Below are positions 15,896 to 26,419 of a stretch of 64,000 nt of DNA, one piece after another. The DNA comes from Novosphingobium sp. JCM 18896 (GTDB lineage Bacteria; Pseudomonadota; Alphaproteobacteria; Sphingomonadales; Sphingomonadaceae). The notes beneath the pieces were generated by a model. It searched no databases and was not told the origin of the DNA. It was given only the letters and a program-made list of their open reading frames with translations. The stretch is taken from assembly GCF_025938095.1 (NCBI RefSeq), contig NZ_JAPCZF010000006.1:149724-213723 (forward strand), in the 5' to 3' direction. The translations under genes and the position numbers were made by a program. Position 1 is the first letter of the stretch. Each line of letters opens with the position of its first letter.

Positions 15896-16342
15896 TTACC
15901 CATGCAGCACGCTGTCGGGACTGATCCACAAGGTCCGCGGACGCCGGTGGGCGAGCCGCCAGGCACCGTCCTCCTTGCGCAGCAGGTCGTCGTAGTAGCC
16001 GTTGTGGTCGAGCCCGGTAGCGCTCGTCACCAGCCAGTAGGTCCGTGCCTTGGCCGTGCCGTCGCCGAGCAGATCGACCTTCGAGGTGGTCAGGTGATGG
16101 CTGATGAAGCCGGCCGGCTTCTGCTCCGCCGCCTCAGCGTCCTTCGGCGGCGGGATCGGCGAGGGACCGCGCATCCATTGCCGGATGGTCTCGCGCCCGG
16201 CGTAGGCCTGATCGAGCTGCAGCACGCCGTCCTCGGCGAAGCAGTCGGCATAGGCATCGGCCTTGCGCGCGTCGCCGGCCTGGGTGCAGGCGGCCAGCAG
16301 GTCGCCGATCGCCAGGCGGTCCTTCAATTCCTCGTCGGTCAT
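15896..16342 (-). CDS. SnoaL-like / NTF2-fold domain protein
   Basis: This 148-aa protein fits the SnoaL_4 family: DRLAIGDLLAACTQAGDARKADAYADCFAEDGVLQLD near the N-terminus (helix plus first strand), IRQWMRG, a central SHHLTTSKVDLLGDGTAKARTYWLV strand pair and a C-terminal GAWRLAHRRPRTLWI. The fold forms a cone-shaped pocket used by many small isomerases, dehydratases and ring-hydroxylating beta subunits. The substrate is unknown. GGGAGAG stands just before the start. It is 23 nt upstream of a cytochrome c gene on the same strand. Confidence 0.85.
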   Translation of the reverse strand: MTDEELKDRLAIGDLLAACTQAGDARKADAYADCFAEDGVLQLDQAYAGRETIRQWMRGPSPIPPPKDAEAAEQKPAGFISHHLTTSKVDLLGDGTAKARTYWLVTSATGLDHNGYYDDLLRKEDGAWRLAHRRPRTLWISPDSVLHG

Positions 16343-16364
16343 AGTCTCTCCCTTTCGGCAGAGG

Positions 16365-16793
16365 CTAGATCTGCTTGGCGAGGTAGTCGATGATCTCCTT
16401 GCGCTTGGCCGGGTTCGACTGGCCCGCGAAGATCATCTTGCTGCCGGGCACGAGCTTGGTCGGCGAGGTCAGCCAGGCGTCGAGCGTCTTCTCGTCCCAG
16501 GTCAGGCCCGAGGCCTTGAGCGCGTTCGAATAGGTATAGCCGGCGACGCTGGCGGCGGGTTTGCCGACGATGCCGTGGAGGCTCGGGCCGATGATGTTCC
16601 GCCCCGCCTCGACCGTGTGGCACGAGCGGCACTGCGCAAAAGCCGCTGGCGGCGCATTCGCCGGCGTCGCCACGGCGACGGGCGTCCCCTCTCCGCCCGC
16701 GTCCGGCGTCTTTTCTCCGCCGCAGGCCGAAAGCGCGCCGATCAGGCCCAGGACGACGAACTGCATGGCAAACCGCATCGCACCAAATCGCAT
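16365..16793 (-). CDS. Class I c-type cytochrome, lipoprotein
   Basis: This 142-aa protein starts at ATG 16793 with AGGGAGG four bases upstream. The signal sequence ends in the lipobox LSAC (Cys ~24), so it should be lipid-anchored and face the periplasm. The heme-binding motif CRSCH is at about residues 55-59, followed by GPSLHGIVGKPA. GSKMIFAG near residue 118 supplies the distal Met ligand. These features are those of mono-heme class I cytochromes (c2/c552 type) that carry electrons to or from the respiratory chain. The much longer open frame on this strand continues antisense through the MATE gene and is not real. Confidence 0.92.
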   Translation of the reverse strand: MRFGAMRFAMQFVVLGLIGALSACGGEKTPDAGGEGTPVAVATPANAPPAAFAQCRSCHTVEAGRNIIGPSLHGIVGKPAASVAGYTYSNALKASGLTWDEKTLDAWLTSPTKLVPGSKMIFAGQSNPAKRKEIIDYLAKQI

Positions 16794-16895
16794 GAAACCT
16801 CCCTGCGCATCTTTGCCCGCGGCTCTACCGCCCCCGCCCCGCGAGGCAAGGATTCGCTTTCCTCCCCCGCCGCGCTCGCCTATCGCCTCGCGCCC

Positions 16896-18290
16896 ATGGC
16901 CAGCGCCGCCCCTTCTCCCTTCCGCGTCGAGCTCGGCGCCACCCTGCGCCTCGCGGGGCCGCTGGCGCTCGCCAACATGCTGCAGATGGCGGTCTATGCG
17001 CTCGACGTGATCTTCGTCGCGCGGCTCGGCTCGCACCAGCTCGCCGCCTCGAGCCTGGCGATCGCGGTGTTCGGCCTGATCAACTTCGGCTTCCTCGGCC
17101 TGACCGGCGCGGTCGCGCCGCTGATCGCCGCCGAGCGCGGCCGCAAGGCCCACGCGATCCGCGAGATCCGCCGTTCGGTGCGCATGGCACTGTGGCTGGC
17201 GGTGGTCGGCGGTGTCGGTGGCATGATCCTGTGCCAGTTCGGCGAGGCGCTGATGCTGCTGACCGGCCAGGATCCGGCGATCGCCGAGACCGCGGGCTGG
17301 TTCCTGGCGCTGCTGTCGCTGGCGCTGATCCCGATGCTGATCACCAACGTGCTGCGCATGTTCGTCTCGGCCATGGGCCGCCCGGTCTTCGCCACGCTGG
17401 TCACGGCCATGGCGATCCTGGTCAACGCGCTGGGCAACTGGGCGCTGATCTACGGCCATCTCGGCATGCCCGCGCTGGGCCTCGCGGGCTCGGCACTGTC
17501 GACCCTGCTGACCGCGGTGGCGACGGCGCTCGCCTATGCCCTGGCGATCGGCTGGAACCGCAACCTGCGCCGCTATCACGTGTTCGGCCGCTGGTGGCGC
17601 CCCGAATGGCAGCGGTTCCGCGAGATCGTGCGCCTGGGCGTGCCGATCGCGCTGACCGTCGTCGCCGAGGGCGGGCTTTTCTCGAGCGCCGCCTTCCTGA
17701 TGGGCCGGATCGGCGAGACCCAGCTCGCCGCGCATACGGTCGCACTGCAGGTCGCCGCCTTCTTCTTCCAGGTGCCCTTCGGCGTCGGCCAGGCCGCGAC
17801 GATCCGCGTCGGCTATCACTTCGGCGCGCGCAACGCCGTCGCAGCCGGTCACGCCGGCTGGGCCGCGGTCGCGGTCTGCCTGCTCTTCGCCGGCGTATCT
17901 GCCAGCGCCATGGTGCTGTTCCCGCACCTGATCCTTTCGGCCTATATCGACGTCACCGCGCCGGCCAATGCCCTGCTCGTCGGCTTCGCCGTGCAATACC
18001 TCGTGGTCGCCGCGGCCTTCCAGCTCGTCGACGGGGCCCAGGCGGTCGCGGCCGGAGCGCTGCGCGGGCTGCAGGACACGCGCGTGCCGATGATCGTGGC
18101 GATCGGCGGCTACTGGCTGATCGGCTTCGTCATCGCCATCATGCTCGGCTTCGCGACGCCGCTGCAGGGTATCGGCGTGTGGATCGGCCTCGCCGCGGGG
18201 CTGACCGCGGTGGCGATCCTGCTGGTCTGGCGCTGGCATCGCCGCGACACCCTCGGACTCTTGCCCGACACGGCTCCCGGCCTGTCCTGA
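16896..18290 (+). CDS. MATE family multidrug efflux transporter
   Basis: This 464-aa protein has about 12 hydrophobic segments and the two-fold repeated architecture of the MATE (NorM/DinF) family. The N-terminal RLAGPLALANMLQMAVYALDVIFVARLG and the second-repeat RLGVPIALTVVAEGGLFSSAAFLMGRIG occupy equivalent places, which is diagnostic. These proteins export cationic compounds in exchange for H+ or Na+. The start at ATG 16896 is chosen because the longer open frame upstream is antisense to the cytochrome gene. It is divergent from the cytochrome c gene. The substrate is unknown. Confidence 0.93.
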   Translation: MASAAPSPFRVELGATLRLAGPLALANMLQMAVYALDVIFVARLGSHQLAASSLAIAVFGLINFGFLGLTGAVAPLIAAERGRKAHAIREIRRSVRMALWLAVVGGVGGMILCQFGEALMLLTGQDPAIAETAGWFLALLSLALIPMLITNVLRMFVSAMGRPVFATLVTAMAILVNALGNWALIYGHLGMPALGLAGSALSTLLTAVATALAYALAIGWNRNLRRYHVFGRWWRPEWQRFREIVRLGVPIALTVVAEGGLFSSAAFLMGRIGETQLAAHTVALQVAAFFFQVPFGVGQAATIRVGYHFGARNAVAAGHAGWAAVAVCLLFAGVSASAMVLFPHLILSAYIDVTAPANALLVGFAVQYLVVAAAFQLVDGAQAVAAGALRGLQDTRVPMIVAIGGYWLIGFVIAIMLGFATPLQGIGVWIGLAAGLTAVAILLVWRWHRRDTLGLLPDTAPGLS

Positions 18291-18326
18291 CTCCGACCCA
18301 GCCCGAAGATTTTTGCCGAGAGTCCG

Positions 18327-18356
18327 CTTGACGCTCCCTCGGGGCGGACCCATATG
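18327..18356 (+). promoter_or_regulatory. groESL promoter
   Basis: TTGACG (18328-18333) and CATATG (18351-18356) are 17 nt apart. The extended forms CTTGAC and CCCATATGG also fit the alphaproteobacterial RpoH (sigma32) pattern, so the promoter may be read by both the housekeeping and heat-shock sigma factors. Confidence 0.75.
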
Positions 18357-18363
18357 GCCGCCG

Positions 18364-18390
18364 CTGGCACTCTCCAGGCGAGAGTGCCAA
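18364..18390 (+). promoter_or_regulatory. CIRCE operator (HrcA binding site)
   Basis: CTGGCACTC-N9-GAGTGCCAA is the CIRCE inverted repeat (consensus TTAGCACTC-N9-GAGTGCTAA). It lies at the expected transcription start of groESL, where the HrcA repressor would block transcription until heat shock. hrcA is not in this window. Confidence 0.93.
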
Positions 18391-18428
18391 GTGCTGGATT
18401 CATCGTTGAAGAGAGAGGGGAGTATCCC

Positions 18429-18716
18429 ATGGGTTTTCGTCCGCTGCACGACCGCGTGCTCGTGCGCCGCGTTGAGGCCGAGGAAAAGACCGCCGGCGGC
18501 ATCATCATTCCCGACAGCGCCAAGGAAAAGCCCGCCGAGGGCGAAGTGGTCGCCGTGGGTTCGGGCGCCAAGGCCGAAGACGGCAAGGTCACGCCGCTGG
18601 ACGTCAAGGCCGGCGATCGCGTGCTGTTCGGCAAGTGGTCGGGCACCGAGGTCAAGGTCGACGGCCAGGACCTGCTGATCATGAAGGAAAGCGACATTCT
18701 GGGTATCATCGGCTGA
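18429..18716 (+). CDS. groES: Co-chaperonin GroES
   Basis: This 95-aa protein is the heptameric lid of the GroEL cage. FRPLHDRVLVRR starts the domain, EEKTAGGIIIPDSAKEKP is the mobile loop that contacts GroEL, and the C-terminus (LLIMKESDILGII) is canonical. The start at ATG 18429 follows GAGGGGAG; the longer open frame upstream would run through the CIRCE element and is rejected. It forms a bicistronic operon with groEL, 67 nt downstream, controlled by HrcA and probably RpoH. Confidence 0.98.
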   Translation: MGFRPLHDRVLVRRVEAEEKTAGGIIIPDSAKEKPAEGEVVAVGSGAKAEDGKVTPLDVKAGDRVLFGKWSGTEVKVDGQDLLIMKESDILGIIG

Positions 18717-18783
18717 TGCCGATGGGGCTCGGCATCATCGCCTGAGCCCCTCCTCCCAAGACAAGATTTAAAAGGAATTACAA

Positions 18784-20427
<1,644 letters not shown>

Positions 20428-20458
20428 GTCCGAACCACCCGCCGACAGGCACAGCGAG

Positions 20459-20491
20459 AAGGCCGGGAGGGGAAACCTTCCCGGCCTTTTT
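20459..20491 (+). terminator. Intrinsic terminator of groESL
   Basis: AAGGCCGGGA pairs perfectly with TCCCGGCCTT and is followed by TTTTTCG. It lies 32 nt after the groEL stop codon. Confidence 0.9.
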
Positions 20492-20523
20492 CGTTTGGCG
20501 ATCATACGCTTGAGACGACGAAC

Positions 20524-20652
20524 GATCCTCCCCTGCAAGGGGAGGTGGCAGGCCCGCAGGGCCTGACGGAGGGGTGTCCTCCCTATCGATAGTGTGACAC
20601 CCCTCCACCACCAGCTTCGCTGGCGGTCCCCCTCCCCTTGTAGGGGAGGATC
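20524..20652. repeat. 129-bp palindromic intergenic repeat, type B copy 1
   Basis: The element is bounded by GATCCTCCCC and GGGGAGGATC and contains internal inverted segments (GGAGGGGTGTC with GACACCCCTCC, and GGTGG...CCACC). It has no reading frame. A relative with the same ends occurs at 22738. Together with the terminator it fills the 316-nt gap between groEL and the hydroxylase gene. Confidence 0.65.
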
Positions 20653-20743
20653 TTCCGCGTTTGCAGGCCTTTCATTTGGACAGCACGCCGAGGTCCCCGC
20701 GCCCGCGTTCATCGCCAGTTAGCCAAAACGGCGCCATCAGCGG

Positions 20744-21526
20744 TTGATTGTCGGACGCCCGGGAATAGATAGGGCCCGATTTGAGGGAATTGGGCTTTCA
20801 GTGGACCTGGAAAAATACGTCAAGGAACAGGAGACGCTGGCCGTGCGCGTGGGCAAGCATCTGCGCTGGCCGCTCAACCGCTTTCTCGCGCGCCAGTCGT
20901 TGATCGGCACCCAGGCCTTCTTCACCGAGGACCAGGTGCCCGGGCTCGATCGCCTGCGCGCGCAGTGGCCCGTGATCGAGGCCGAGGCGCGGGCGCTGAT
21001 GGCCGAGCGCGATACCGTGCCGCCGCTGGGCAAGATTTCGCCCGATCACCGCACGCTCGCACCCGATGCGCGGTGGAAGAGCTTCTTCTTCACCGGCTAC
21101 GGCTACAAGGCCGAGGCCAACCGCGCGCGTTGCCCGCAGACCGCTGCTCTGGTCGATCAGGTGCCGAACCTCGTCGTCGCCTTCTTCTCGATCTTCGAGC
21201 CCGGGACCCACGTCCACCGGCACCGCGGCCTGACCAAGGCCATGCTCAACGTCCACCTGGGCCTGATCGTCCCCGAGGAGCGCGAGGCCTGCCGCATGCA
21301 GGTCGAGGACGAAACGCGGTCCTGGTCTCCCGGCGAATACCTGATCTTCGACGAGACCTTCCACCACGAGGTGTGGAACGACGCCAGCGAACCGCGCGTC
21401 GTGCTGTTCCTTCAGGTGATGCGGCCGATGCGCTGGCGCGGGCGCTGGCTCGGCAATTTGTTCCTGTGGATGGTCCGGCGCACGAGCTTCGTCCAGGACG
21501 TCCGTCGGGCCATCGGCGCGGCCTGA
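20744..21526 (+). CDS. Aspartyl/asparaginyl beta-hydroxylase family protein (LpxO-like)
   Basis: This protein of up to 260 aa belongs to the Asp/Asn beta-hydroxylase (cupin-like Fe(II)/2-oxoglutarate dioxygenase) family. SIFEPGTHVHRHRG, LNVHLGLIVP and FDETFHHEVWN give the metal-binding histidines and surrounding strands. Relatives hydroxylate protein side chains or the lipid A acyl chain (LpxO). A hydrophobic WLGNLFLWM segment near the C-terminus could peripherally associate with the membrane. The frame opens with TTG at 20744; GTG at 20801 (VDLEKYV) is an equally possible start and neither has a strong ribosome binding site. The substrate is not decided by sequence. Confidence 0.85.
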   Translation: MIVGRPGIDRARFEGIGLSVDLEKYVKEQETLAVRVGKHLRWPLNRFLARQSLIGTQAFFTEDQVPGLDRLRAQWPVIEAEARALMAERDTVPPLGKISPDHRTLAPDARWKSFFFTGYGYKAEANRARCPQTAALVDQVPNLVVAFFSIFEPGTHVHRHRGLTKAMLNVHLGLIVPEEREACRMQVEDETRSWSPGEYLIFDETFHHEVWNDASEPRVVLFLQVMRPMRWRGRWLGNLFLWMVRRTSFVQDVRRAIGAA

Positions 21527-21660
21527 ATTGTCGCCGATTTTCCCGCCCAAACAGGCGCTTGGCTGGTTGGTTTCACCGTTGCCCGCACCCACAATTCGCT
21601 TCATCGACGAAATCTTTGCATGCCAACGCCTTATCGTTAAGAAAATACAAAGGCGCGTTG

Positions 21661-22692
21661 ATGTATCATGGCGAAGTGATGCGGGGATTTTTGAACTTTT
21701 TCACACGTCGGGCAGCCAACACGCTGGCCCTCGTCCTGGCTTGCGGCGCGTCGCTTTCGCCCGCAGCGGCCGGTGATCTCGATGCGATCCAGTCGTCGTT
21801 CGACAGCACCTTCGGCACCGAGCAGCGCGCGCCGCGCACCTATGCCACGCCGCTCGAAGCCCAGGTCGCCACGCTCGCCAACGCCCAGGGCGGCCGCATC
21901 GGCGTGGCCGCGCTCGACCTGTCGACGGGCCGCAGCGTCGCGGTGCTCGGCAACCAGCCCTTCCCGATGGCCAGCACCAGCAAGGTCGCCATCGTCGCGA
22001 CCTTCCTCGAAGGCGTCGATCAGGGCCGCTTCCGCCTCGAAGACCAATATCCGCTGATGGTGCCGGTGCCCTCGCGCAAGTTCGACGGCCCGGTCGCCCC
22101 GGTCCGCGCCGGCGAGATGTACAGCGCGCTCAACCTGATCGAGATGACGATCACGCGCAGCGACAACCGCGCCACCGATGCGCTGCTCGCCGTCGTCGGC
22201 GGGCCGCAGGCGGTCAACCGCTGGCTGCGCAAGTCGGGCCTCAACGATCTTCACATCGACCGCGACATCGCCACCTTGGTGCGCGACGACGGCGCGGTCG
22301 ATCCCGCGCGCACGGTCGACACGCGCGACGCCGCCACGCCGCTGGCGATGGTCCGCCTGCTTTCGGGCATCTACCGCGGCGAATGGCTCAGCGCCTCGAG
22401 CCGCGCGGTGCTGATGGGCGCGATGGAGCGCTGCCGCACCGGCGCCCGCCGCATGCGCGCGCTGCTGCCCGAGGATGCGCGCGTCGCGCACAAGACCGGC
22501 ACGCTCTACAACACCTCGAGCGACGTCGGCTTCATCCACATGCCCGACGGCCGCCCGATCGCCGTCGCCATCTACGTCACCGGCCAGGGCGGCAAGCCCA
22601 ACCGCGACGCCCGCATCGCCGCGATCGCCCGCGCGCTCTACGACGGCTACGGCGCCGACGGCATGGGCCTGCGCCGCACCGCGGCGCGCTGA
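21661..22692 (+). CDS. Class A beta-lactamase-fold serine hydrolase, exported
   Basis: This 343-aa protein starts at ATG 21661 (alternatively ATG 21679). A signal peptide ends near residue 41 (LSPAAAGD). The active-site motifs are S105-T-S-K108, S167-D-N169 and K278-T-G280, all in the order and spacing of class A beta-lactamases (PF13354). The general-base loop is unusual: counting back from the conserved TRDAATP (normally RDTTTP), both the Glu166 and Asn170 positions are Asp. The enzyme may therefore deacylate poorly or have a different substrate, for example peptidoglycan-related. It should act in the periplasm. Calling it a resistance gene is not justified from sequence alone. Confidence 0.85.
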   Translation: MYHGEVMRGFLNFFTRRAANTLALVLACGASLSPAAAGDLDAIQSSFDSTFGTEQRAPRTYATPLEAQVATLANAQGGRIGVAALDLSTGRSVAVLGNQPFPMASTSKVAIVATFLEGVDQGRFRLEDQYPLMVPVPSRKFDGPVAPVRAGEMYSALNLIEMTITRSDNRATDALLAVVGGPQAVNRWLRKSGLNDLHIDRDIATLVRDDGAVDPARTVDTRDAATPLAMVRLLSGIYRGEWLSASSRAVLMGAMERCRTGARRMRALLPEDARVAHKTGTLYNTSSDVGFIHMPDGRPIAVAIYVTGQGGKPNRDARIAAIARALYDGYGADGMGLRRTAAR

Positions 22693-22727
22693 TCTAAAAA
22701 CACTGCCGCACCGCGGCGCGCTGATCT
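22673..22727. repeat. 23-bp tandem duplication of a gene 3' end
   Basis: The last codons and stop of the serine hydrolase (22673-22695) are repeated exactly at 22705-22727 after a 9-nt spacer. It suggests a small slippage or repair event next to the palindromic repeat that begins at 22738. Confidence 0.75.
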
Positions 22728-22737
22728 CGCAACGCCA

Positions 22738-22885
22738 ATCCTCCCCGCGACGGGGAGGGGGACCACGCGCAGCGTGGTGGAGGGGGCTCTCGTTCAAGCC
22801 CCTCGCCGCGGGAATGCGCCCAATCGACAGCCCCCTCCACCACGCCGCTTCGCGTCGCGGTCCCCCTCCCCGTTCCGGGGAGGAT
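22738..22885. repeat. 148-bp palindromic intergenic repeat, type B copy 2
   Basis: Bounded by ATCCTCCCCG and CGGGGAGGAT, with inner inverted arms GTGGTGGAGGGGGCT and AGCCCCCTCCACCAC. Same class as 20524-20652. No coding capacity. The region 22693-22985 holds only this element and the small duplication. Confidence 0.7.
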
Positions 22886-22985
22886 AACGATCGCCTCGTT
22901 CCGACCGTCCATCTGCTCCGCACAAACGAAAGGGCGCGCAGGTTGCCCTGCGCGCCCTCGAAACTCGTTCGCTGGAAAGCGAAGC

Positions 22986-23261
22986 TTAGTGCTTCGTGGC
23001 TTCCGAAGCGGTCGCAGCGGCTTCCGAAGCAGCGCTCGAAGCGGCAGCGGCAGCGTCCGTAGCAGCAGCCGAAGCACCAGCAGCGGCGTCCGAAGCAGCA
23101 GCAGCGGCTTCACCAGCGGCGTCCGAAGCGGTCGCAGCAGCGTCGGTGGCGGTTTCAGCAGCTTCGGTGGCTTCCGTAGCGGCTTCTTCCGAACCCTTCG
23201 AGCAAGCCGACAGACCGAGGACGGTGGCGGCGGCAACAGCAGCGAGAGCGATCTTGCGCAT
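22986..23261 (-). CDS. Small Ala-rich lipoprotein
   Basis: This 91-aa protein starts at ATG 23261 (MRKIALA), with AAGGA eight bases upstream. A signal sequence leads to the lipobox LSAC (Cys ~20). The mature part is almost only Ala, Glu, Asp, Ser and Thr in repeats such as EAA, DAA and SDAA, and should form one long amphipathic helix or coiled coil. The composition recalls Lpp-like or stress-related small lipoproteins, but no family can be named. The DNA is correspondingly repetitive. Confidence 0.75.
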   Translation of the reverse strand: MRKIALAAVAAATVLGLSACSKGSEEAATEATEAAETATDAAATASDAAGEAAAAASDAAAGASAAATDAAAAASSAASEAAATASEATKH

Positions 23262-23548
23262 GTATGGTATCCTTGAACAGCGAGTGGACCAAGCACGGCA
23301 CAAGGCCGGGCCGAAAGCCTACTGCAGCAGTAGACTTCGGTCGTCAATTAACCAGCTTGGCGTGCCGATGCAAGCATCTAGTCACTTTTGGCCGCTGTTC
23401 AGGGCTGGGCGATAGGGCCACTCTAGAACCAGATTGTGTCGAGGTTGTGACCGAGCAGGCCCAATCCCCGCCTAATTTCCGCCATATTTGGCACTCTCGC
23501 GACGGTCGGGCGCTTCCCCCCGGAGGCATCACCGGCTAGGTAGAAAAA

Positions 23549-26419
23549 ATGGAGCCCAAGCAGCATCTCTACCTGGTCGACGGCTCGGCCTACATCTTCC
23601 GCGCCTATCATCGCCTCCCGCCGCTGACCAATCCCGAGGGGACGCCGGTCGGCGCGGTCTATGGCTATACGACGATGCTGTGGAAGCTCGCCGACGATCT
23701 CCACAAGGCCGACGGGCCGACCCATCTGGCCGTCATTCTCGACAAGTCTTCGGTCTCGTTCCGCAACGACCTCTACGACCAGTACAAGGCCAACCGGCCG
23801 CCGCCGCCCGAGGATCTGGTTCCGCAGTTCCCCTTGATTCGCGATGCCACCCGCGCCTTCTCGCTGCCCTGCATCGAGGAGCCGGGGGTCGAGGCCGACG
23901 ACGTCATCGCCTCCTATGCCCGCGAGGCGACGCGCAAGGGCTGGGACGTGACGATCGTCTCGTCCGACAAGGACCTGATGCAGCTCGTCGGCAAGTGCGC
24001 GCAGGGCGATGACGGCGTGGAGGGTGGCTGTGTCGACATGCTCGACACGATGAAGAACGCGCGGATCGACATCCCCGAGGTGATCGAGAAGTTCGGCGTG
24101 CCGCCCGAGAAGGTCGGCGACGTGCTCGCGCTGATGGGCGATTCGGTCGACAACGTCCCCGGCATCCGCGGCATCGGCCCGAAGACCGCATCGAAGCTGA
24201 TCCAGGATTACGGCGATCTCGAATCGGCGCTGGCCGCGGCGCCGACGATGAAGGCCGGCAAGCTGCGCGAGAGCCTGATCGAGCAGGCCGGCATGGCGCG
24301 CCTGTCGCGCCAACTGGTCGCGCTCAAGGAAGACTGCCCGCTGCCGATGACGCTCGACGAGCTCAAGCTCGGCACGATCCCGCCCGAGCCGCTGGCCGCC
24401 TTCCTGTCGACCCACGGCTTCACCAGCCTGCTCAAGCGCCTCGACACCGGCGCCGGCAGCCCCGATCGCGCGACCCAGCTCAATCCGGCCCCCATGAATC
24501 GACTTGGGCCCGTCACCGCCGGCGCCCCGGTCGCGACCGGCGGCAACCGCCAGCCGCTGCCCGAAATGCCCGCGGTCGATCTCGACGCCTACGAATGCGT
24601 CCAGACGCGCGAGCGGTTGCAACACTGGATCGAGCGCGCCTTCGCCGCGCGCATGGTTGCGGTCGATACCGAGACCTCCGCGCTCGACGCGATGCGCGCC
24701 GATCTCGTCGGCATCAGCCTGGCATTGGGGCCCAACGACGCCTGCTACGTGCCGCTCGGCCACGGCGGCACCGACATGTTCGCCGAGAAGCCCGAGCAGG
24801 TCGACAAGGCCGAGGCGCTGGCTCTGCTCAAGCCGCTGCTCGAGAGCGACGCCGTCCTCAAGGTCGGCCAGAACATCAAGTACGACCTCAACGTGCTCGC
24901 CCGCCACGGCGTGCGGGTCGCGCCGATCGACGACACGATGATCGTCAGCTTCGCGCTCGACGCCGGACGCAGCGAAGAAGGCATCGGCGGCGGCCACGGC
25001 ATGGACGAACTGGCGACGCGCCACCTGTCGCATACCACGCTGACCTTCAAGGACATCTGCGGCAGCGGCAAGAAGGCGATCCCCTTCGGCGAAGTCCCGC
25101 TCGACCGCGCGACGCGCTATGCGGCCGAGGATGCCGACGTCACCTGGCGGCTCCACCGCCTGCTGCGCCCGCGCCTGGCCGACGAGGGCGGCACGCGCGT
25201 CTACGAGCGCGTCGACCGGCCGCTGATCCCGGTGGTCGCGCAAATGGAGCGCCACGGCATCAAGGTCGACCGCGAGCGGCTGGCCGGTCTCTCGACCGAA
25301 TTCGCCACCGAGATCGCCAAGCTCGAAGGCGTGATCCACGGCCTCGCCGGCGAGCCCTTCACGATCGGCAGCCCCAAGCAGCTCGGCGACGTATTGTTCG
25401 ACAAGCTCGGCTACAAGGGCGGCAAGAAGGGCAAGAGCGGCCAGTATTCGACCGACCAGGGCATTCTCGAAGGCCTGGCCGGGCAAGGCGCCGAGATCGC
25501 CACGCGCGTGCTCGAATGGCGCCAGCTCTCGAAGCTGCGCTCGACCTATACCGAGGCGCTGCAGGCGGCGATCAATCCGCAGACCCAGCGCGTGCACACC
25601 TCGTACTCGCTGGTCGGTGCGCAGACGGGGCGCCTGTCCTCGACCGAGCCCAACCTGCAGAACATCCCGATCCGCACCGAGATCGGCCGCCAGATCCGCG
25701 ACTGCTTCGTCGCCGAACCCGGCAATGTCCTGCTCTCGGCCGACTATAGCCAGATCGAACTACGCCTCGCCGCGCACATGGCCGACGTGCCGCCGCTCAA
25801 GGAGGCCTTCGCGCAGGGCGAGGACATCCATGCGCGCACGGCGATGGAGATGTTCGGCACGGTCGACCGCGACACGCGCGGGCGGGCCAAGACGATCAAC
25901 TTCGCGATCCTCTACGGCATCTCGCGCTGGGGCCTCGGCGGCCGGCTCGGCGTGCCGGCGGAAGAGGCACAAGCGATGATCGACCGCTATTTCGAACGCT
26001 TCCCCGGCATCCAGAAGTACATCGTCCACACGCTCGAGACCGTGCGCGAGCGCGGCTATTCGGAAACGCTGTTCGGCCGCAAGACCTGGTTCCCGCGGAT
26101 CAACTCCAAGCAGCAGGCCGAGCGCCAGGGCAGCGAGCGCGCGGCGATCAACGCGCCGATCCAGGGCACCAGCGCCGACATCATCAAGCGCGCGATGGCG
26201 CGCATGGGCCCGGCGCTGCTCGACGCCGGCCTGCCGCAGGTGAAGATGCTGCTCCAGGTCCACGACGAACTCGTGTTCGAAGCGCCCGAGGGCGATGCCG
26301 AGAAGGCCGCGCCGGTGATCCGCCAGGTCATGGCCGAGGCGGCGCAGCCCGCGGTCACGCTCGACGTGCCGCTCGGCGTCGAGATCGGCTTCGGGGGGAG
26401 CTGGGGAGCCGCGCATTGA
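23549..26419 (+). CDS. polA: DNA polymerase I
   Basis: This 956-aa protein has all three Pol I domains. The 5'-3' exonuclease spans residues ~1-290 (YLVDGSAYIFRAYH; SDKDLMQLV; the GDSVDNVPGIRGIGPKTA helix-hairpin region). The 3'-5' exonuclease follows, with all motifs intact (DTETSALDA, NIKYDLN, YAAEDAD), so proofreading should work. The polymerase domain has motif A DYSQIELR (~731), motif B RAKTINFAILYG and motif C QVHDELVFE (~902). It removes primers and fills gaps. The next gene's TTG start overlaps its stop. Confidence 0.98.
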   Translation: MEPKQHLYLVDGSAYIFRAYHRLPPLTNPEGTPVGAVYGYTTMLWKLADDLHKADGPTHLAVILDKSSVSFRNDLYDQYKANRPPPPEDLVPQFPLIRDATRAFSLPCIEEPGVEADDVIASYAREATRKGWDVTIVSSDKDLMQLVGKCAQGDDGVEGGCVDMLDTMKNARIDIPEVIEKFGVPPEKVGDVLALMGDSVDNVPGIRGIGPKTASKLIQDYGDLESALAAAPTMKAGKLRESLIEQAGMARLSRQLVALKEDCPLPMTLDELKLGTIPPEPLAAFLSTHGFTSLLKRLDTGAGSPDRATQLNPAPMNRLGPVTAGAPVATGGNRQPLPEMPAVDLDAYECVQTRERLQHWIERAFAARMVAVDTETSALDAMRADLVGISLALGPNDACYVPLGHGGTDMFAEKPEQVDKAEALALLKPLLESDAVLKVGQNIKYDLNVLARHGVRVAPIDDTMIVSFALDAGRSEEGIGGGHGMDELATRHLSHTTLTFKDICGSGKKAIPFGEVPLDRATRYAAEDADVTWRLHRLLRPRLADEGGTRVYERVDRPLIPVVAQMERHGIKVDRERLAGLSTEFATEIAKLEGVIHGLAGEPFTIGSPKQLGDVLFDKLGYKGGKKGKSGQYSTDQGILEGLAGQGAEIATRVLEWRQLSKLRSTYTEALQAAINPQTQRVHTSYSLVGAQTGRLSSTEPNLQNIPIRTEIGRQIRDCFVAEPGNVLLSADYSQIELRLAAHMADVPPLKEAFAQGEDIHARTAMEMFGTVDRDTRGRAKTINFAILYGISRWGLGGRLGVPAEEAQAMIDRYFERFPGIQKYIVHTLETVRERGYSETLFGRKTWFPRINSKQQAERQGSERAAINAPIQGTSADIIKRAMARMGPALLDAGLPQVKMLLQVHDELVFEAPEGDAEKAAPVIRQVMAEAAQPAVTLDVPLGVEIGFGGSWGAAH

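Noticed and set aside
16794..18449. Upstream extension of the cytochrome c frame through the MATE gene on the minus strand
   Set aside because: The real start at 16793 has an excellent ribosome binding site and signal peptide. The extension is Gln/Arg/His-rich shadow translation.
22986..23260. CRISPR-like repetitive DNA
   Set aside because: The repetition is irregular, has no spacers and is explained by the Ala/Glu-rich lipoprotein repeats.
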